A stretch of DNA of 64,000 bases from Bryobacter aggregatus MPL3 (GTDB lineage Bacteria; Acidobacteriota; Terriglobia; Bryobacterales; Bryobacteraceae): NCBI RefSeq assembly GCF_000702445.1, contig NZ_JNIF01000003.1, positions 1,488,001 through 1,552,000 on the forward strand. The letters run 5' to 3'. The notes below the pieces were generated by a model, which was given only the letters and a program-made list of their open reading frames with translations, was not told where the DNA came from and did no database searches. Shown here in pieces: positions 7,460 through 16,164 of this stretch (position 1 is its first letter; each line of letters begins with the position of its first letter). Position numbers and translations under genes: made by a program.

Positions 7460-9223
7460 TTGACGAAACAACCGCAAATCACCGTTCTGGACGCGGGCGG
7501 GCAATACTGCCACCTGATCGCCCGCCGGGTTCGTGAACTGGGCGTCTACGCAGAGGTCCAACCGAGCGAGATCGCCGCTGAAAAATTAGAGGACCGCCGT
7601 GGCATCATCATTTCCGGCGGCCCGGCCAGTGTCTATGAATCTGGCAGCCCGCAAGTGGACCCCGAGATCTTCTCGTTGGGTATCCCCGTACTGGGGATCT
7701 GCTACGGCATGCAGTTGATGGCGCACCACCTTGAGGGCGGCGCAGTCATCAAAGGCGTCCGGGGGGAATACGGCATGGCGCAGTTGAACGTCACCCAGCA
7801 GGACCGCCTCTTTGAGGGCTTCCAGTCGGTCTCGCAGGTTTGGATGTCCCATCGCGACCGGGTGGGCCAGGCGCCGGAAGATTTCGAAGTCACCGCCGCT
7901 ACCGCCACCTGCCCCATCGCCGCCATCGCCAATGACTGGCGCAAGCTCTATGGCATCCAGTTCCACCCGGAAGTGGTCCATACGCACGGGGGCAAGATCA
8001 TCCTCGGCAATTTCCTGTTCACCATTGCAGGCTGTGCACAGGACTGGAGCCCAACCCACCAGTTGGAGCAGTTGGAAGACGAAATCCGCAGCACCGCGCG
8101 CGGGCGCAATGTCTTCTTCTTCGCCTCCGGTGGCGTCGATTCGACCGTCGCCTTCTCCCTTTGTCTGCGAGCTCTCGGCAAAGACCGGGTCCACGCCGCC
8201 TATGTCGATACCGGGCTGATGCGCGAAGGCGAAACCGAATTCGTGCGGGAAGTCTTCACGAAGATGGCAGGCGACTCCTTTGAAGTTGTCGACGCCAAGC
8301 AGGAATTTCTCGAAAAGCTGACCGGCTTGGTGGAGCCCGAGGCGAAGCGCAAGGCAATTGGCGAGGAGTTTGTGGCTGTCCAGGAGCGGGTTCTCGAAAC
8401 CGGACCCTTCCTCAACGGCAAATGGATTCTCGGGCAGGGGACGATCTATCCTGACACAATCGAGAGCGGCGGAACGGCGAAGGCCGAGGTCATCAAGACC
8501 CACCACAACCGTGTCGCCGGCATCCAGGCTCTCATTGACGCGGGCCGTCTGATTGAGCCGCTCGCGCAATTTTATAAGGATGAAGTTCGCCAGGTGGGCG
8601 CGGCGATTGGCGTCTCGGACGAATTGCTCGATCGCCATCCTTTCCCCGGCCCGGGACTGGCGATCCGCTGCCTCTGCTCGGCAGAGGTGAAGGCGGCGCG
8701 CCAAGTGGACGCGGGTTATATTTTGCCGGTACTGAGTGTGGGAGTGCAGGGCGATGCGAGAACCTACCGCGCGACCTTGGCGCTGGAAAACTATTCGGAG
8801 GCCGCCTTCCACACGGCAACCGAGTCTATCAATCAGCTTGCCGATGTGAACCGGGTGGTCGCACTGGTGCAGACGGCGGCTCCGCTCGCCTCCTTCACCT
8901 CGCAGGTCGCGGCAATCGACGCCACGCGTCTCGAACGCCTGCGCCGCTGTGACGCGATCGTCCGGAGGCTGTCGGTGGAGAGCGGATTTGAGGAGAAGGT
9001 CTGGCAGTTCCCCGTGGTGTTGCTGCCATGCGGGATACTAGGAAAGCCCGATAGCATCGTTCTCCGCCCGATCGACAGCGTGGATGGCATGACGGCGCAA
9101 GCGGTTCCGATGCCGGAGGCCCTCCTCAAGCAGATGTGCGAAGAGCTGATGGCGGTCAACGGTGTCTGCGCAGTATTCTACGATCTAACGAACAAACCAC
9201 CCGCGACGATCGAGTGGGAATAG
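7460..9223 (+). CDS. guaA: GMP synthase (glutamine-hydrolysing)
   Basis: GuaA converts XMP, ATP and glutamine to GMP. The TTG at 7460 gives 587 residues; no ATG lies upstream in frame close by. The class I amidotransferase triad is C81 (GICYGMQL), H169 and E171 (QFHPE). The ATP-pyrophosphatase loop is SGGVDST at 223-229. The C-terminus ends with the family signature DLTNKPPATIEWE. The protein is about 60 residues longer than the usual 510-525. The extra sequence lies in the dimerisation domain, between SVGVQGDARTYR and RPIDSVDGMTA, where most bacterial enzymes have only a short link. Confidence 0.97.
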   Translation: MTKQPQITVLDAGGQYCHLIARRVRELGVYAEVQPSEIAAEKLEDRRGIIISGGPASVYESGSPQVDPEIFSLGIPVLGICYGMQLMAHHLEGGAVIKGVRGEYGMAQLNVTQQDRLFEGFQSVSQVWMSHRDRVGQAPEDFEVTAATATCPIAAIANDWRKLYGIQFHPEVVHTHGGKIILGNFLFTIAGCAQDWSPTHQLEQLEDEIRSTARGRNVFFFASGGVDSTVAFSLCLRALGKDRVHAAYVDTGLMREGETEFVREVFTKMAGDSFEVVDAKQEFLEKLTGLVEPEAKRKAIGEEFVAVQERVLETGPFLNGKWILGQGTIYPDTIESGGTAKAEVIKTHHNRVAGIQALIDAGRLIEPLAQFYKDEVRQVGAAIGVSDELLDRHPFPGPGLAIRCLCSAEVKAARQVDAGYILPVLSVGVQGDARTYRATLALENYSEAAFHTATESINQLADVNRVVALVQTAAPLASFTSQVAAIDATRLERLRRCDAIVRRLSVESGFEEKVWQFPVVLLPCGILGKPDSIVLRPIDSVDGMTAQAVPMPEALLKQMCEELMAVNGVCAVFYDLTNKPPATIEWE

Positions 9224-9235
9224 AATCGTAGCGAC

Positions 9236-9311
9236 GGGCCCTTAGCACAACGGTTAGTGCAGCGGACTCATAATCCGTTGGTTGTTGGTTCGAATCCAAC
9301 AGGGCCCACCA
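9236..9311 (+). tRNA. tRNA with CAU anticodon (Met elongator or lysidine Ile2)
   Basis: A full cloverleaf can be drawn. The acceptor arms are GGGCCCT (9236-9242) and AGGGCCC (9301-9307), with discriminator A and an encoded CCA to 9311. The anticodon loop is CTCATAA. The T arm carries GGTTCGAATCC. It is not an initiator tRNA, because the acceptor is fully paired at 1-72. Choosing between elongator Met and the Ile tRNA that needs TilS lysidine is uncertain; the GGGCCCTTAG beginning resembles known Ile2 genes. Confidence 0.93.
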
Positions 9312-9371
9312 CTCCACACCTGCACGACTTCCATCGTCAACTGTGCAACGATTGCCGTTGAAAGGCCAGCG

Positions 9372-10859
9372 ATGCACCGACTCCTTGGCGTGATTCTTCT
9401 CTTGTCTCCGATTGCCACGCTCTGTGCGCAACCGTCGCCCCCTACCTTTGTCCAAGCCGTGGAGGCTTACAACTCAGGACGTATCCCGGAAGCCCGGCGT
9501 CTCTTTGAAGAGAGCATCCGCATCTCCCCAGATTTCTTTCGCATTTATGACCCCTACTGGAGAAGCGTCGGGCGCATGGACGATGCGGCGGAGCGAAAAG
9601 TGATCATCGAATGGAATCTTCGCTATCTCGAGACAGTGCCAGAAACGAAGCGAGACGAGGACTACTACGCAGCCGTCACTACGGGCCATGGAATCCTCGG
9701 CAATCGAGAGAAAGCAACCTCCTTCGAAGATATCTGTGTCGCTAGATTTCCAGCCGGAAGACTGGCCCAGCAAAAGCGGCTCCAACGCGCTGACACAGAG
9801 AAAGATCCACTGCGAGCGGCAAAGGCCTACTCCGACTATCTAACGGCATTCGGCGAGAACGTGAGTTGGGCCTCCTTAGCGGCCAATTCCCGGTTCCGCT
9901 TGCTCGAACAGAACCCGCAACTCTTCTCCACCCAGGACCTGACCGCAGCCGCAAGCGAAGCAGAGCAGCGAAGCCTCGTCTTTTTCAGGAATTTTTCAGA
10001 TCCATTGCGCCATGTCAACGCGATGCGAGGCATGGCCGAGGCACTCACCAAGCGCGACCCGGCAGCGGCATTGCAGTTTGCCCATCGCGGCATCCAATTC
10101 ATTGAGGAGCAATGGCCGCTCACAAACGCGCTCCACGAGGAGGATCGCCGCGCGTTCTGGCCGGTACTATTGCAAGCGTATCTGGCGCAAAGCAATTGGA
10201 AGGCCGCCTCAAAAATCGCCGAAACGATGCTGCGGGAACTGGATGGCGCGCTGGCGTCAGGCAAGAAGGAGCCCAACTTCGACGAGAGAAAGCTGCGGCT
10301 CGATTATGCAAAGGCGCTCGACCAATTGCAGCAGCCAGAAGCCGCGCAACGCGAGCGCCGGCTGGCCGATACTCCAGACCGCAATCGTGGGGATCGGATG
10401 CAAGGCATCCGCACGCAGCTGCTCGCCTCAGAGAAGAAACGGGCGGCGAAGCCCTTCACGCTGCAAGACCTATCCGGTGAAAAAGTTTCCCTCGAGGATT
10501 ATCGGGGCCGCACGCTCATCCTCAGCATGTGGGCGACCTGGTGCGGCCCCTGTGCCGCGGAATTGATGGCGTTCAGTGCGGAGTTTGACCGCTATCGCGC
10601 AGATCCGACCGTCGCCTTCCTGGCCATCAGCGTGGACAGCGATAAGGAAGCGGTCCCCGTCGCGGCGAAAGAGCGTGGCTATCGCTTCCCGATTCTTCTC
10701 AGCGATGGCAGCATCGATGAGTTCTACCAGACCGACGCAATCCCCAAGCTCTACGTGATCGATGGCGCCGGCCAGATTCGCTTCCAGGTGGATGGATATC
10801 TGGCCGACGGCGACTTCCAGCAAAAGATTGCCTGGATGCTGGAAGCCGCCAGAAAATAG
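9372..10859 (+). CDS. Secreted TPR-like protein with C-terminal TlpA/thioredoxin domain
   Basis: The ATG at 9372 begins a signal peptide ending near TLCAQ and gives 495 residues; an earlier in-frame start would lie inside the tRNA. Residues about 30-340 are helical and resemble degenerate TPR repeats. Residues 355-495 are a TlpA/AhpC-type thioredoxin fold with the redox pair WCGPC at 390-394 and the cis-proline segment TDAIPKLYVID. Family members reduce or oxidise disulfides in the periplasm, for example during cytochrome c maturation. The specific partner is unknown. Confidence 0.82.
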   Translation: MHRLLGVILLLSPIATLCAQPSPPTFVQAVEAYNSGRIPEARRLFEESIRISPDFFRIYDPYWRSVGRMDDAAERKVIIEWNLRYLETVPETKRDEDYYAAVTTGHGILGNREKATSFEDICVARFPAGRLAQQKRLQRADTEKDPLRAAKAYSDYLTAFGENVSWASLAANSRFRLLEQNPQLFSTQDLTAAASEAEQRSLVFFRNFSDPLRHVNAMRGMAEALTKRDPAAALQFAHRGIQFIEEQWPLTNALHEEDRRAFWPVLLQAYLAQSNWKAASKIAETMLRELDGALASGKKEPNFDERKLRLDYAKALDQLQQPEAAQRERRLADTPDRNRGDRMQGIRTQLLASEKKRAAKPFTLQDLSGEKVSLEDYRGRTLILSMWATWCGPCAAELMAFSAEFDRYRADPTVAFLAISVDSDKEAVPVAAKERGYRFPILLSDGSIDEFYQTDAIPKLYVIDGAGQIRFQVDGYLADGDFQQKIAWMLEAARK

Positions 10860-10862
10860 TCC

Positions 10863-11876
10863 CTAGAGTTCGGCGAGCGCCGCCACCAGCGCGCCCTTTG
10901 CCGTTGCGTCGAGCGGCGACTTCGCCATCCGCACCTCGCTGAGCGGCAGCGGGAAATCGCTCTCCTTCAACAGCTTCTCGAAGCGGTCCCGGAAGCCGCG
11001 CGGCATCGCGCTGCCACCGGAGAGCACCATCGGCACTGGCTTGCCCATCTTCGGGATGTTGCGCGCGTTCGCAAAGGCATCCTTCAATCCGGCCACCACC
11101 GCGCGGATCATCTCGTCGTAGTACACGTTCAACACCTGGTGCAGCTTATCGGAGAAGTGACCATTGATGTAGAAGGACTCTTCCTTCTCGAGACGAATGC
11201 GCGTCGACAACTCCCCCGTGATCGTCGAGGCCGAGGAGTCGATGTAATCGCCAGCCTTCGGCACACTGAAGCTCAGCACCGGAACGGCCAGATAGCTGAG
11301 GCAGACATTCACCAGACCGCCGCCAAAGCTGATGCCGATGCCCGAATAGTTGGTGTCTTCGAGTTCCGAGAAGACAACCGCCAGGCCTTCGTTGATCGGC
11401 GTCGGCGAGCAATCGAGTTCGCGCAGGATCTGGGCGATGGTTGCCTCGTGGTAGGTCAGATTCTCTTCGGCGCCGAGCGGGGCGGCAGGCACACTGTAGT
11501 AAACAGGCAAGCCACTGCGGCGTTCCCCGGCCGTCAGGTTCTCGATCAACTGCTTCAGCATCGCAGCGTTGGCAGGCTCTTGCGGGTTGAGAACGCCACG
11601 CGTCATCGGACGGCGCGTCTCGGTCTGTAGGAGATCGGCGAAGCGCGAGCTCTCGTTGCCCGGCACAATGATGCTCTTGTCGCCGTTGTCGGAGTGCACG
11701 ACATAAGGGACGCCTTCGCGTTTCAGCGAAGCCTCCGTCATCTTGGACCACGGCACGGTCACAAAGGCGTTGAGCTGTGTCCGATATTGAAAGTCTTCTT
11801 CGTGACGCGATGCCGTCACAATGCGGCTGGTGCCAACATCAAGGCCGATGGCCGGCGTGTTGTGGGAGTGTTTCAT
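10863..11876 (-). CDS. Actin-like ATPase (MreB/Hsp70/FtsA superfamily)
   Basis: The ATG at 11876 gives 337 residues. The actin-fold nucleotide motifs are visible: phosphate-1 GLDVGTSRIV (11-20), connect-1 INEGLAVVF (161-169), phosphate-2 GIGISFGGGLVNV (179-191), adenosine VLSGGSAMPRGF (284-295) and connect-2 ATAKGALVAAL. It is close in length to MreB but lacks obvious MreB signatures, and no mreC or mreD follows. It starts ten bases after a membrane-anchored amidase, so the pair is probably one operon. A filament or switch that positions wall hydrolysis is a reasonable guess, not shown. Confidence 0.75.
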   Translation of the reverse strand: MKHSHNTPAIGLDVGTSRIVTASRHEEDFQYRTQLNAFVTVPWSKMTEASLKREGVPYVVHSDNGDKSIIVPGNESSRFADLLQTETRRPMTRGVLNPQEPANAAMLKQLIENLTAGERRSGLPVYYSVPAAPLGAEENLTYHEATIAQILRELDCSPTPINEGLAVVFSELEDTNYSGIGISFGGGLVNVCLSYLAVPVLSFSVPKAGDYIDSSASTITGELSTRIRLEKEESFYINGHFSDKLHQVLNVYYDEMIRAVVAGLKDAFANARNIPKMGKPVPMVLSGGSAMPRGFRDRFEKLLKESDFPLPLSEVRMAKSPLDATAKGALVAALAEL

Positions 11877-11886
11877 GGGTTTAACC

Positions 11887-13098
11887 TCACTGGCTTCGTT
11901 CAGAGTCTGCAATAGTTTTCTCGGCCATGGGCGAGTTGTTCTCAGGCAACAGCGCACTCAGGCGTCGGTAATTGTTTCGCAACTGGGTCCGGAGTTGCGC
12001 GATGGAGAGCGATTTTTCTTTGGCTTCCGCCCGGATCAGGTCTTCAGAACTTCCTAAGCCCTTCCACATCCTTGTTCCAGTGGCGGCAAAGAAAGTGTTG
12101 TCATAGCTAAATCCAAATAGCTGGAGACTGCCCAGCGGCTGTGCGTAGTTGTCGGGCAAGCCGATTTCTTCAAATGGGAAGTTGCCCGCCCAATCGGTAT
12201 GGTAGCCGATCAGGAAATTGCTGGTGTTCACGGAAACCTGCGCATGCGTAACACAGTTGGTGGCTGCGATCTCATAGCGGGCCCGCAGCATGCGGGTGAG
12301 CAGGCGGCCCGCATCAATTTGCGCCTGCGAGACCACCGGCGGCTCGTCTCCGCGACGGGTTTGTGTCTCAAAAGACACAGCAAGAAACGATTCGTTCAAT
12401 TGGATATAAGCCCATTTGCTATCGGCCCAGATCGACTTGCCCGCATGATTGGCCGCATCGGATTCAGCCACCACACGGAACACGCGGCCAAAGCGGTCAA
12501 TGACATAGTGATAGGCCTTCTCTTCCCGGGCAAATTGCACGAGCGATTCCCCCAGCAACTTCAACCGGGAGGTTTTATGTTCCACCAGATCTTCGAGCGT
12601 ACTTTCTGTGGTGTGGAATACGATTCCCGCCGCCTGCTTGCTGGGCAACTGCGTCAGCGAGGAGGCAGGAAGATTCCGGTTCCACACGTAGTATTCCCGG
12701 GGGCGATTGGTGGTCGCATAGCGTGTTTCAATGTGCAGGCCATTCGACCAGGTCTCCACGCCCCCTTTGGTCTCGACAAGCCAGACCTTCTCCAGTGGCG
12801 ATTCTGCAAAGCTTCGTGGGACAGCCGGCGCTGGCGGGACAAACTCCGCAGCCGGAGCCAGTGGCGTCGCCGGTCGAAACAGTGTCAAGCTCGGGACCAG
12901 GAGAGCAAAAAACACAGCAAGCCAGAGCTTCCGATTCCGGAGCCACCAATAGCGGGGCCGCCCGAGAACCGTTTCGACTTGGCCCACCCGGCGGTCGCTG
13001 TGCCGGAGAAAGCGCAATTTCTCGATCGGGTCTTCAATCTTTGAAGCCCGTGCATCGATCAGCGGATTTAATACTTGTCGTGGAGAAATCCGATTCAA
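11887..13098 (-). CDS. Membrane-anchored N-acetylmuramoyl-L-alanine amidase (amidase_2 fold)
   Basis: The start is probably the TTG at 13098, giving 403 residues. A cytoplasmic N-terminus of about 55 residues is followed by one membrane helix (58-74), a Pro/Ala-rich linker and an amidase_2/PGRP-like domain (about 120-330). Candidate zinc and catalytic residues are H162 (FHTTEST), H197 in YHYVIDRFGR, H218 in NHAGKS, and H285, H300 and D302. The domain would face the periplasm and cut the link between muramic acid and L-alanine. The cytoplasmic N-terminus could contact the actin-like protein encoded next. Confidence 0.8.
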   Translation of the reverse strand: MNRISPRQVLNPLIDARASKIEDPIEKLRFLRHSDRRVGQVETVLGRPRYWWLRNRKLWLAVFFALLVPSLTLFRPATPLAPAAEFVPPAPAVPRSFAESPLEKVWLVETKGGVETWSNGLHIETRYATTNRPREYYVWNRNLPASSLTQLPSKQAAGIVFHTTESTLEDLVEHKTSRLKLLGESLVQFAREEKAYHYVIDRFGRVFRVVAESDAANHAGKSIWADSKWAYIQLNESFLAVSFETQTRRGDEPPVVSQAQIDAGRLLTRMLRARYEIAATNCVTHAQVSVNTSNFLIGYHTDWAGNFPFEEIGLPDNYAQPLGSLQLFGFSYDNTFFAATGTRMWKGLGSSEDLIRAEAKEKSLSIAQLRTQLRNNYRRLSALLPENNSPMAEKTIADSERSQ

Positions 13099-13293
13099 GG
13101 AACCGTACTACCTTCTTCCAAAGCACCCTGACCGAAGATCGGCAGAACCGCCTCGAATCCTTATAGGCCGTAGGGATAGTATTAGGGTAATCGCTTAGAA
13201 GGCGTAGGTTAATACCACTAGTTAAAGAAGTCCATCCTCAAAGCGAAACTTCTCCCGATTGCGAGAGTTCTCTTTTTAGGAGGAAAGGTTGGG

Positions 13294-14925
13294 ATGAACA
13301 GCAAAGCCTTCCAGACACAGCACTTGGTTCGGACAATTGCCGTTTTGGCTTTGCTCCTGAGTCCTCTGGCTGCCAGAAACTCGAAGAAGCCAAACGAAGC
13401 CGATGCGAAGTTTCGCGAGAAACTGGCGAAAGAAAAACAAGGGGAGCACGCACTCAGCCGCCTCAGCTTCGGCCCCCGGCCTCAGGATCGCGAAAAGCTC
13501 CGGAAGCTCGGCCTCAAGAAGTGGATCGAATTGCAGTTGAACCCGACTTCGATCCCGGAGAATCCTGAGCTGCTCGAAAAGCTCGCGGCGATGCCAACGC
13601 TTTTGCTGCCGATGGAGGCATTGCTCGTCCAATACCCGACTCCCCAGATTCTGACTGCCTTTGCCGCGGGAAAAATCACGCCACCTGAAAACCCCGAACT
13701 CCGGGAGACCTACACCCGGCTCAGTGCACGTTACAAGCCTCGTAACGAGGAAAGCAAATCGGCGGCGGAGTTAGAAAACGAAGCCAATCAGAAAGCCGCG
13801 GCAGAGCGGCGGCGCCGGATCGGCGTCATGAGTACGGAGGAGCGTAACGGCATTCTGCGCAGCACCGCTCCCCAGCAGGCGATTGCGGGAGAACTCACCG
13901 AGTCGAAACTCTATCGAGCCGTGCTGAGCGAGCGGCAGTTGCACGAGGTACTGGTCGATTTCTGGTTCAATCACTTCAACGTCTATCTCGATAAGGGAGC
14001 CGACCACTGGCTCACCACCGCTTATGAGCGCGAAGCGATCCGGCCTTTTGTGCTCGGCCACTTCCAGGAGATGCTGCTGGCAACAGCCGAGAGTCCGGCG
14101 ATGCTGTTTTTTCTTGATAACTGGCAAAGCGTCAGCGAAGCGCCTGCAGACCGGCCGCGGAAAACGCAGTCCAAGCGGCCGGTCCGGGGCCTCAACGAGA
14201 ACTATGCACGCGAACTCATGGAATTGCACACGCTGGGCGTAGACGGCGGCTATACCCAGAAGGATGTGCAGGAAGTGGCCCGCTGCTTTACGGGCTGGAC
14301 GATTGAGGAGCCCAACCGGTTGGGGAAGTTCAAGTTCAACGAGCGCGTGCATGACAAGGGCGAGAAGCTTGTTTTAGGGGTCACGATTCCGGCCGGCGGG
14401 GGTATCGAAGACGGCATCAAGGTCATCGAGATTCTGGCCAAGCATCCTGCGACGGCGCGATTCCTGTCCCGCAAGCTGGCACAACGTTTTGTGGCGGACG
14501 AGCCTCCCAAGGCGCTAGTGGAACGGATGGCTGCCAGCTTTCTCAAATCGGAAGGAGACCTCAAGGTGGTCATGCGCACGATGCTGAATAGCCCTGAATT
14601 CTTCAGTGCGGGCGCGTATCGGGCGAAAATGAAGAGTCCGCTCGAGGTGGTGGCAGCTGCGCTGCGGGCGACAGAAGCGAAGATCACGAATGCCGTGCCT
14701 GCCTCCCAGGCCATCGCCAACATGGGCCAGCCGCTCTATCGCAAACAGGAGCCCACTGGCTATTCGAATAACAGCGAGGAATGGGTGAACTCAGCTGGAC
14801 TTTTAGCGCGCATGAACTTTGCCATCGCGCTCAGCAACAATAAGATCAACGGCGTCAGCATCGATAAAGATCGCTATGCCGAGATCGCCAGAAGTACCGG
14901 CGCGCCCGAGGGACAGCGCCGCTAG
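13294..14925 (+). CDS. DUF1800 secreted protein
   Basis: An AGGAGG site at 13279-13284 precedes the ATG. The 543-residue product has a signal peptide (about 1-27), then the DUF1800 pattern: HALSRLSFGPRP near the N-terminus, LVDFWFNHFNVY in the middle and LNENYARELMELHTLGVDGGYTQ-like helices. The gene is 15 bases from a DUF1501 gene, a pairing seen widely in Acidobacteria, Planctomycetes and Proteobacteria. Neither family has an established biochemical role. The 195 bases upstream hold only promoter-scale sequence. Confidence 0.88.
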   Translation: MNSKAFQTQHLVRTIAVLALLLSPLAARNSKKPNEADAKFREKLAKEKQGEHALSRLSFGPRPQDREKLRKLGLKKWIELQLNPTSIPENPELLEKLAAMPTLLLPMEALLVQYPTPQILTAFAAGKITPPENPELRETYTRLSARYKPRNEESKSAAELENEANQKAAAERRRRIGVMSTEERNGILRSTAPQQAIAGELTESKLYRAVLSERQLHEVLVDFWFNHFNVYLDKGADHWLTTAYEREAIRPFVLGHFQEMLLATAESPAMLFFLDNWQSVSEAPADRPRKTQSKRPVRGLNENYARELMELHTLGVDGGYTQKDVQEVARCFTGWTIEEPNRLGKFKFNERVHDKGEKLVLGVTIPAGGGIEDGIKVIEILAKHPATARFLSRKLAQRFVADEPPKALVERMAASFLKSEGDLKVVMRTMLNSPEFFSAGAYRAKMKSPLEVVAAALRATEAKITNAVPASQAIANMGQPLYRKQEPTGYSNNSEEWVNSAGLLARMNFAIALSNNKINGVSIDKDRYAEIARSTGAPEGQRR

Positions 14926-14940
14926 AAACAGGAGTCAGGA

Positions 14941-16164
14941 ATGGCAAGCAGAAGAGCGTTCCTTCGCCGTTCGGGAATCGCCATGTTTGGCATCGGAAGT
15001 TCGCCGCTGTGGCTGCAACGCGCCATGGCCGTCAACTCAAGTAAGAAGATCCTGGTTGCGATTTTCCAGCGTGGAGCCGCCGACGGACTCAATATCGTCG
15101 TGCCGCACGGAGAAAACGCCTACTACAGCGGACGCCCGAGTATCGCGATTCCGAAGCCTGGAGCCGCGCCTGCTTCTGCGGTGGATCTGGACGGATTCTT
15201 CGGCCTCCATCCAAATCTGAAGGCGCTCAAACCCATCTTTGACGAAAAGAAGCTGGCCATTGTTCACGCCTGCGGCAGTCCGGACCCGACGCGCAGCCAC
15301 TTCGATGCGCAGGACTACATGGAGAGCGGCACGCCGGGCCTGAAGGCGACGCGCGACGGCTGGCTGAACCGGGCGATTCCGCAGGTGGCGGGGCAATCGC
15401 CCATCCGGGCTGTTTCCGTCGGTCCGGTCTTGGCCCGCACTCTCCGGGGCAACAATGCGGCGGTGGCCTTGAGCAGTGTGCGTGGCTTTCAAGTGCAGGA
15501 CAAGAAGGCAGGCGACGACTATATGAGCCGTTACGCCGCCTCGGTTGACACGCAACTCAAAGGCACGGGCCGCGAGACCTTCGAGGCAATCCGTCTGCTC
15601 GATGCACTCCGCAAAACGGAGTACAAGCCTGCCAATGGCGCCGTCTACCCGACGGGCCGGCTGGGGCCGAGCCTGAAGCAGATTGCGCAGATGATCCGGG
15701 CCGATGCCGGGCTCGAGGTTGCCTTTGCCGATATCGGCGGTTGGGATCATCATGTCAATGAAGTGGGGGCGACGGCGCTCGATGGTCCGCTGGCCGGGTT
15801 GCTGCGGGAATTCGGCGATAGCCTGGCGGCGTTTTATCAGGATCTGGGACCGCGCATGGACGATGTGGTGGTCGTGACGATGAGCGAGTTTGGCAGGACG
15901 GCCCGAGAGAACGGCAATCGGGGCACAGACCACGGTCATGCAAACGTGATGTTCACGATGGGCGGGGCGATGCAAGGTGGCAAGGTCTACGGCCCCTGGC
16001 CGGGCATGGAGCGGGAACAACTCTACGAGGAACGGGACCTGGACGTCACTACCGATTTTCGTGATGTTTTAAGTACTGTCGTGCAGCGCCATCTGGGGCA
16101 GCCAAGTCTGTCCAAAATCTTTCCCGGCTATCAGCCCAAATCGTTGCTGCCGATCTTTGGCTAA
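14941..16164 (+). CDS. DUF1501 Tat-exported protein
   Basis: The 407-residue product starts with a twin-arginine signal (SRRAFLRR, residues 3-10) and a hydrophobic segment ending at RAMAVNS. The DUF1501 core follows: RGAADGLNIVVPHG, then DPTRSHFDAQDYMESG, DIGGWDHHVN and MSEFGRTARENGNRGTDHG. These His/Asp-rich motifs resemble the alkaline-phosphatase/sulfatase fold, so metal-dependent hydrolysis is plausible. Tat export implies folding with a cofactor before secretion. The TAA stop interlocks with the TAG of the convergent HEAT gene. Confidence 0.88.
   Translation: MASRRAFLRRSGIAMFGIGSSPLWLQRAMAVNSSKKILVAIFQRGAADGLNIVVPHGENAYYSGRPSIAIPKPGAAPASAVDLDGFFGLHPNLKALKPIFDEKKLAIVHACGSPDPTRSHFDAQDYMESGTPGLKATRDGWLNRAIPQVAGQSPIRAVSVGPVLARTLRGNNAAVALSSVRGFQVQDKKAGDDYMSRYAASVDTQLKGTGRETFEAIRLLDALRKTEYKPANGAVYPTGRLGPSLKQIAQMIRADAGLEVAFADIGGWDHHVNEVGATALDGPLAGLLREFGDSLAAFYQDLGPRMDDVVVVTMSEFGRTARENGNRGTDHGHANVMFTMGGAMQGGKVYGPWPGMEREQLYEERDLDVTTDFRDVLSTVVQRHLGQPSLSKIFPGYQPKSLLPIFG

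Noticed and set aside
5972-7561. A 529-codon open frame antisense to the S41 protease
   Set aside because: It mirrors the protease gene almost exactly and reads as His/Gly/Asp-rich sequence without a fold or family. High GC with regular codon use commonly leaves such frames open.
7586-8812. A 408-codon open frame antisense to guaA
   Set aside because: guaA is certain from its catalytic motifs, and the antisense product has no recognisable domain or ribosome site.
10863-11876. The actin-like gene as the cell-shape gene mreB
   Set aside because: The motifs show only the superfamily. There is no mreC, mreD, pbp2 or rodA nearby and the partner is an amidase.
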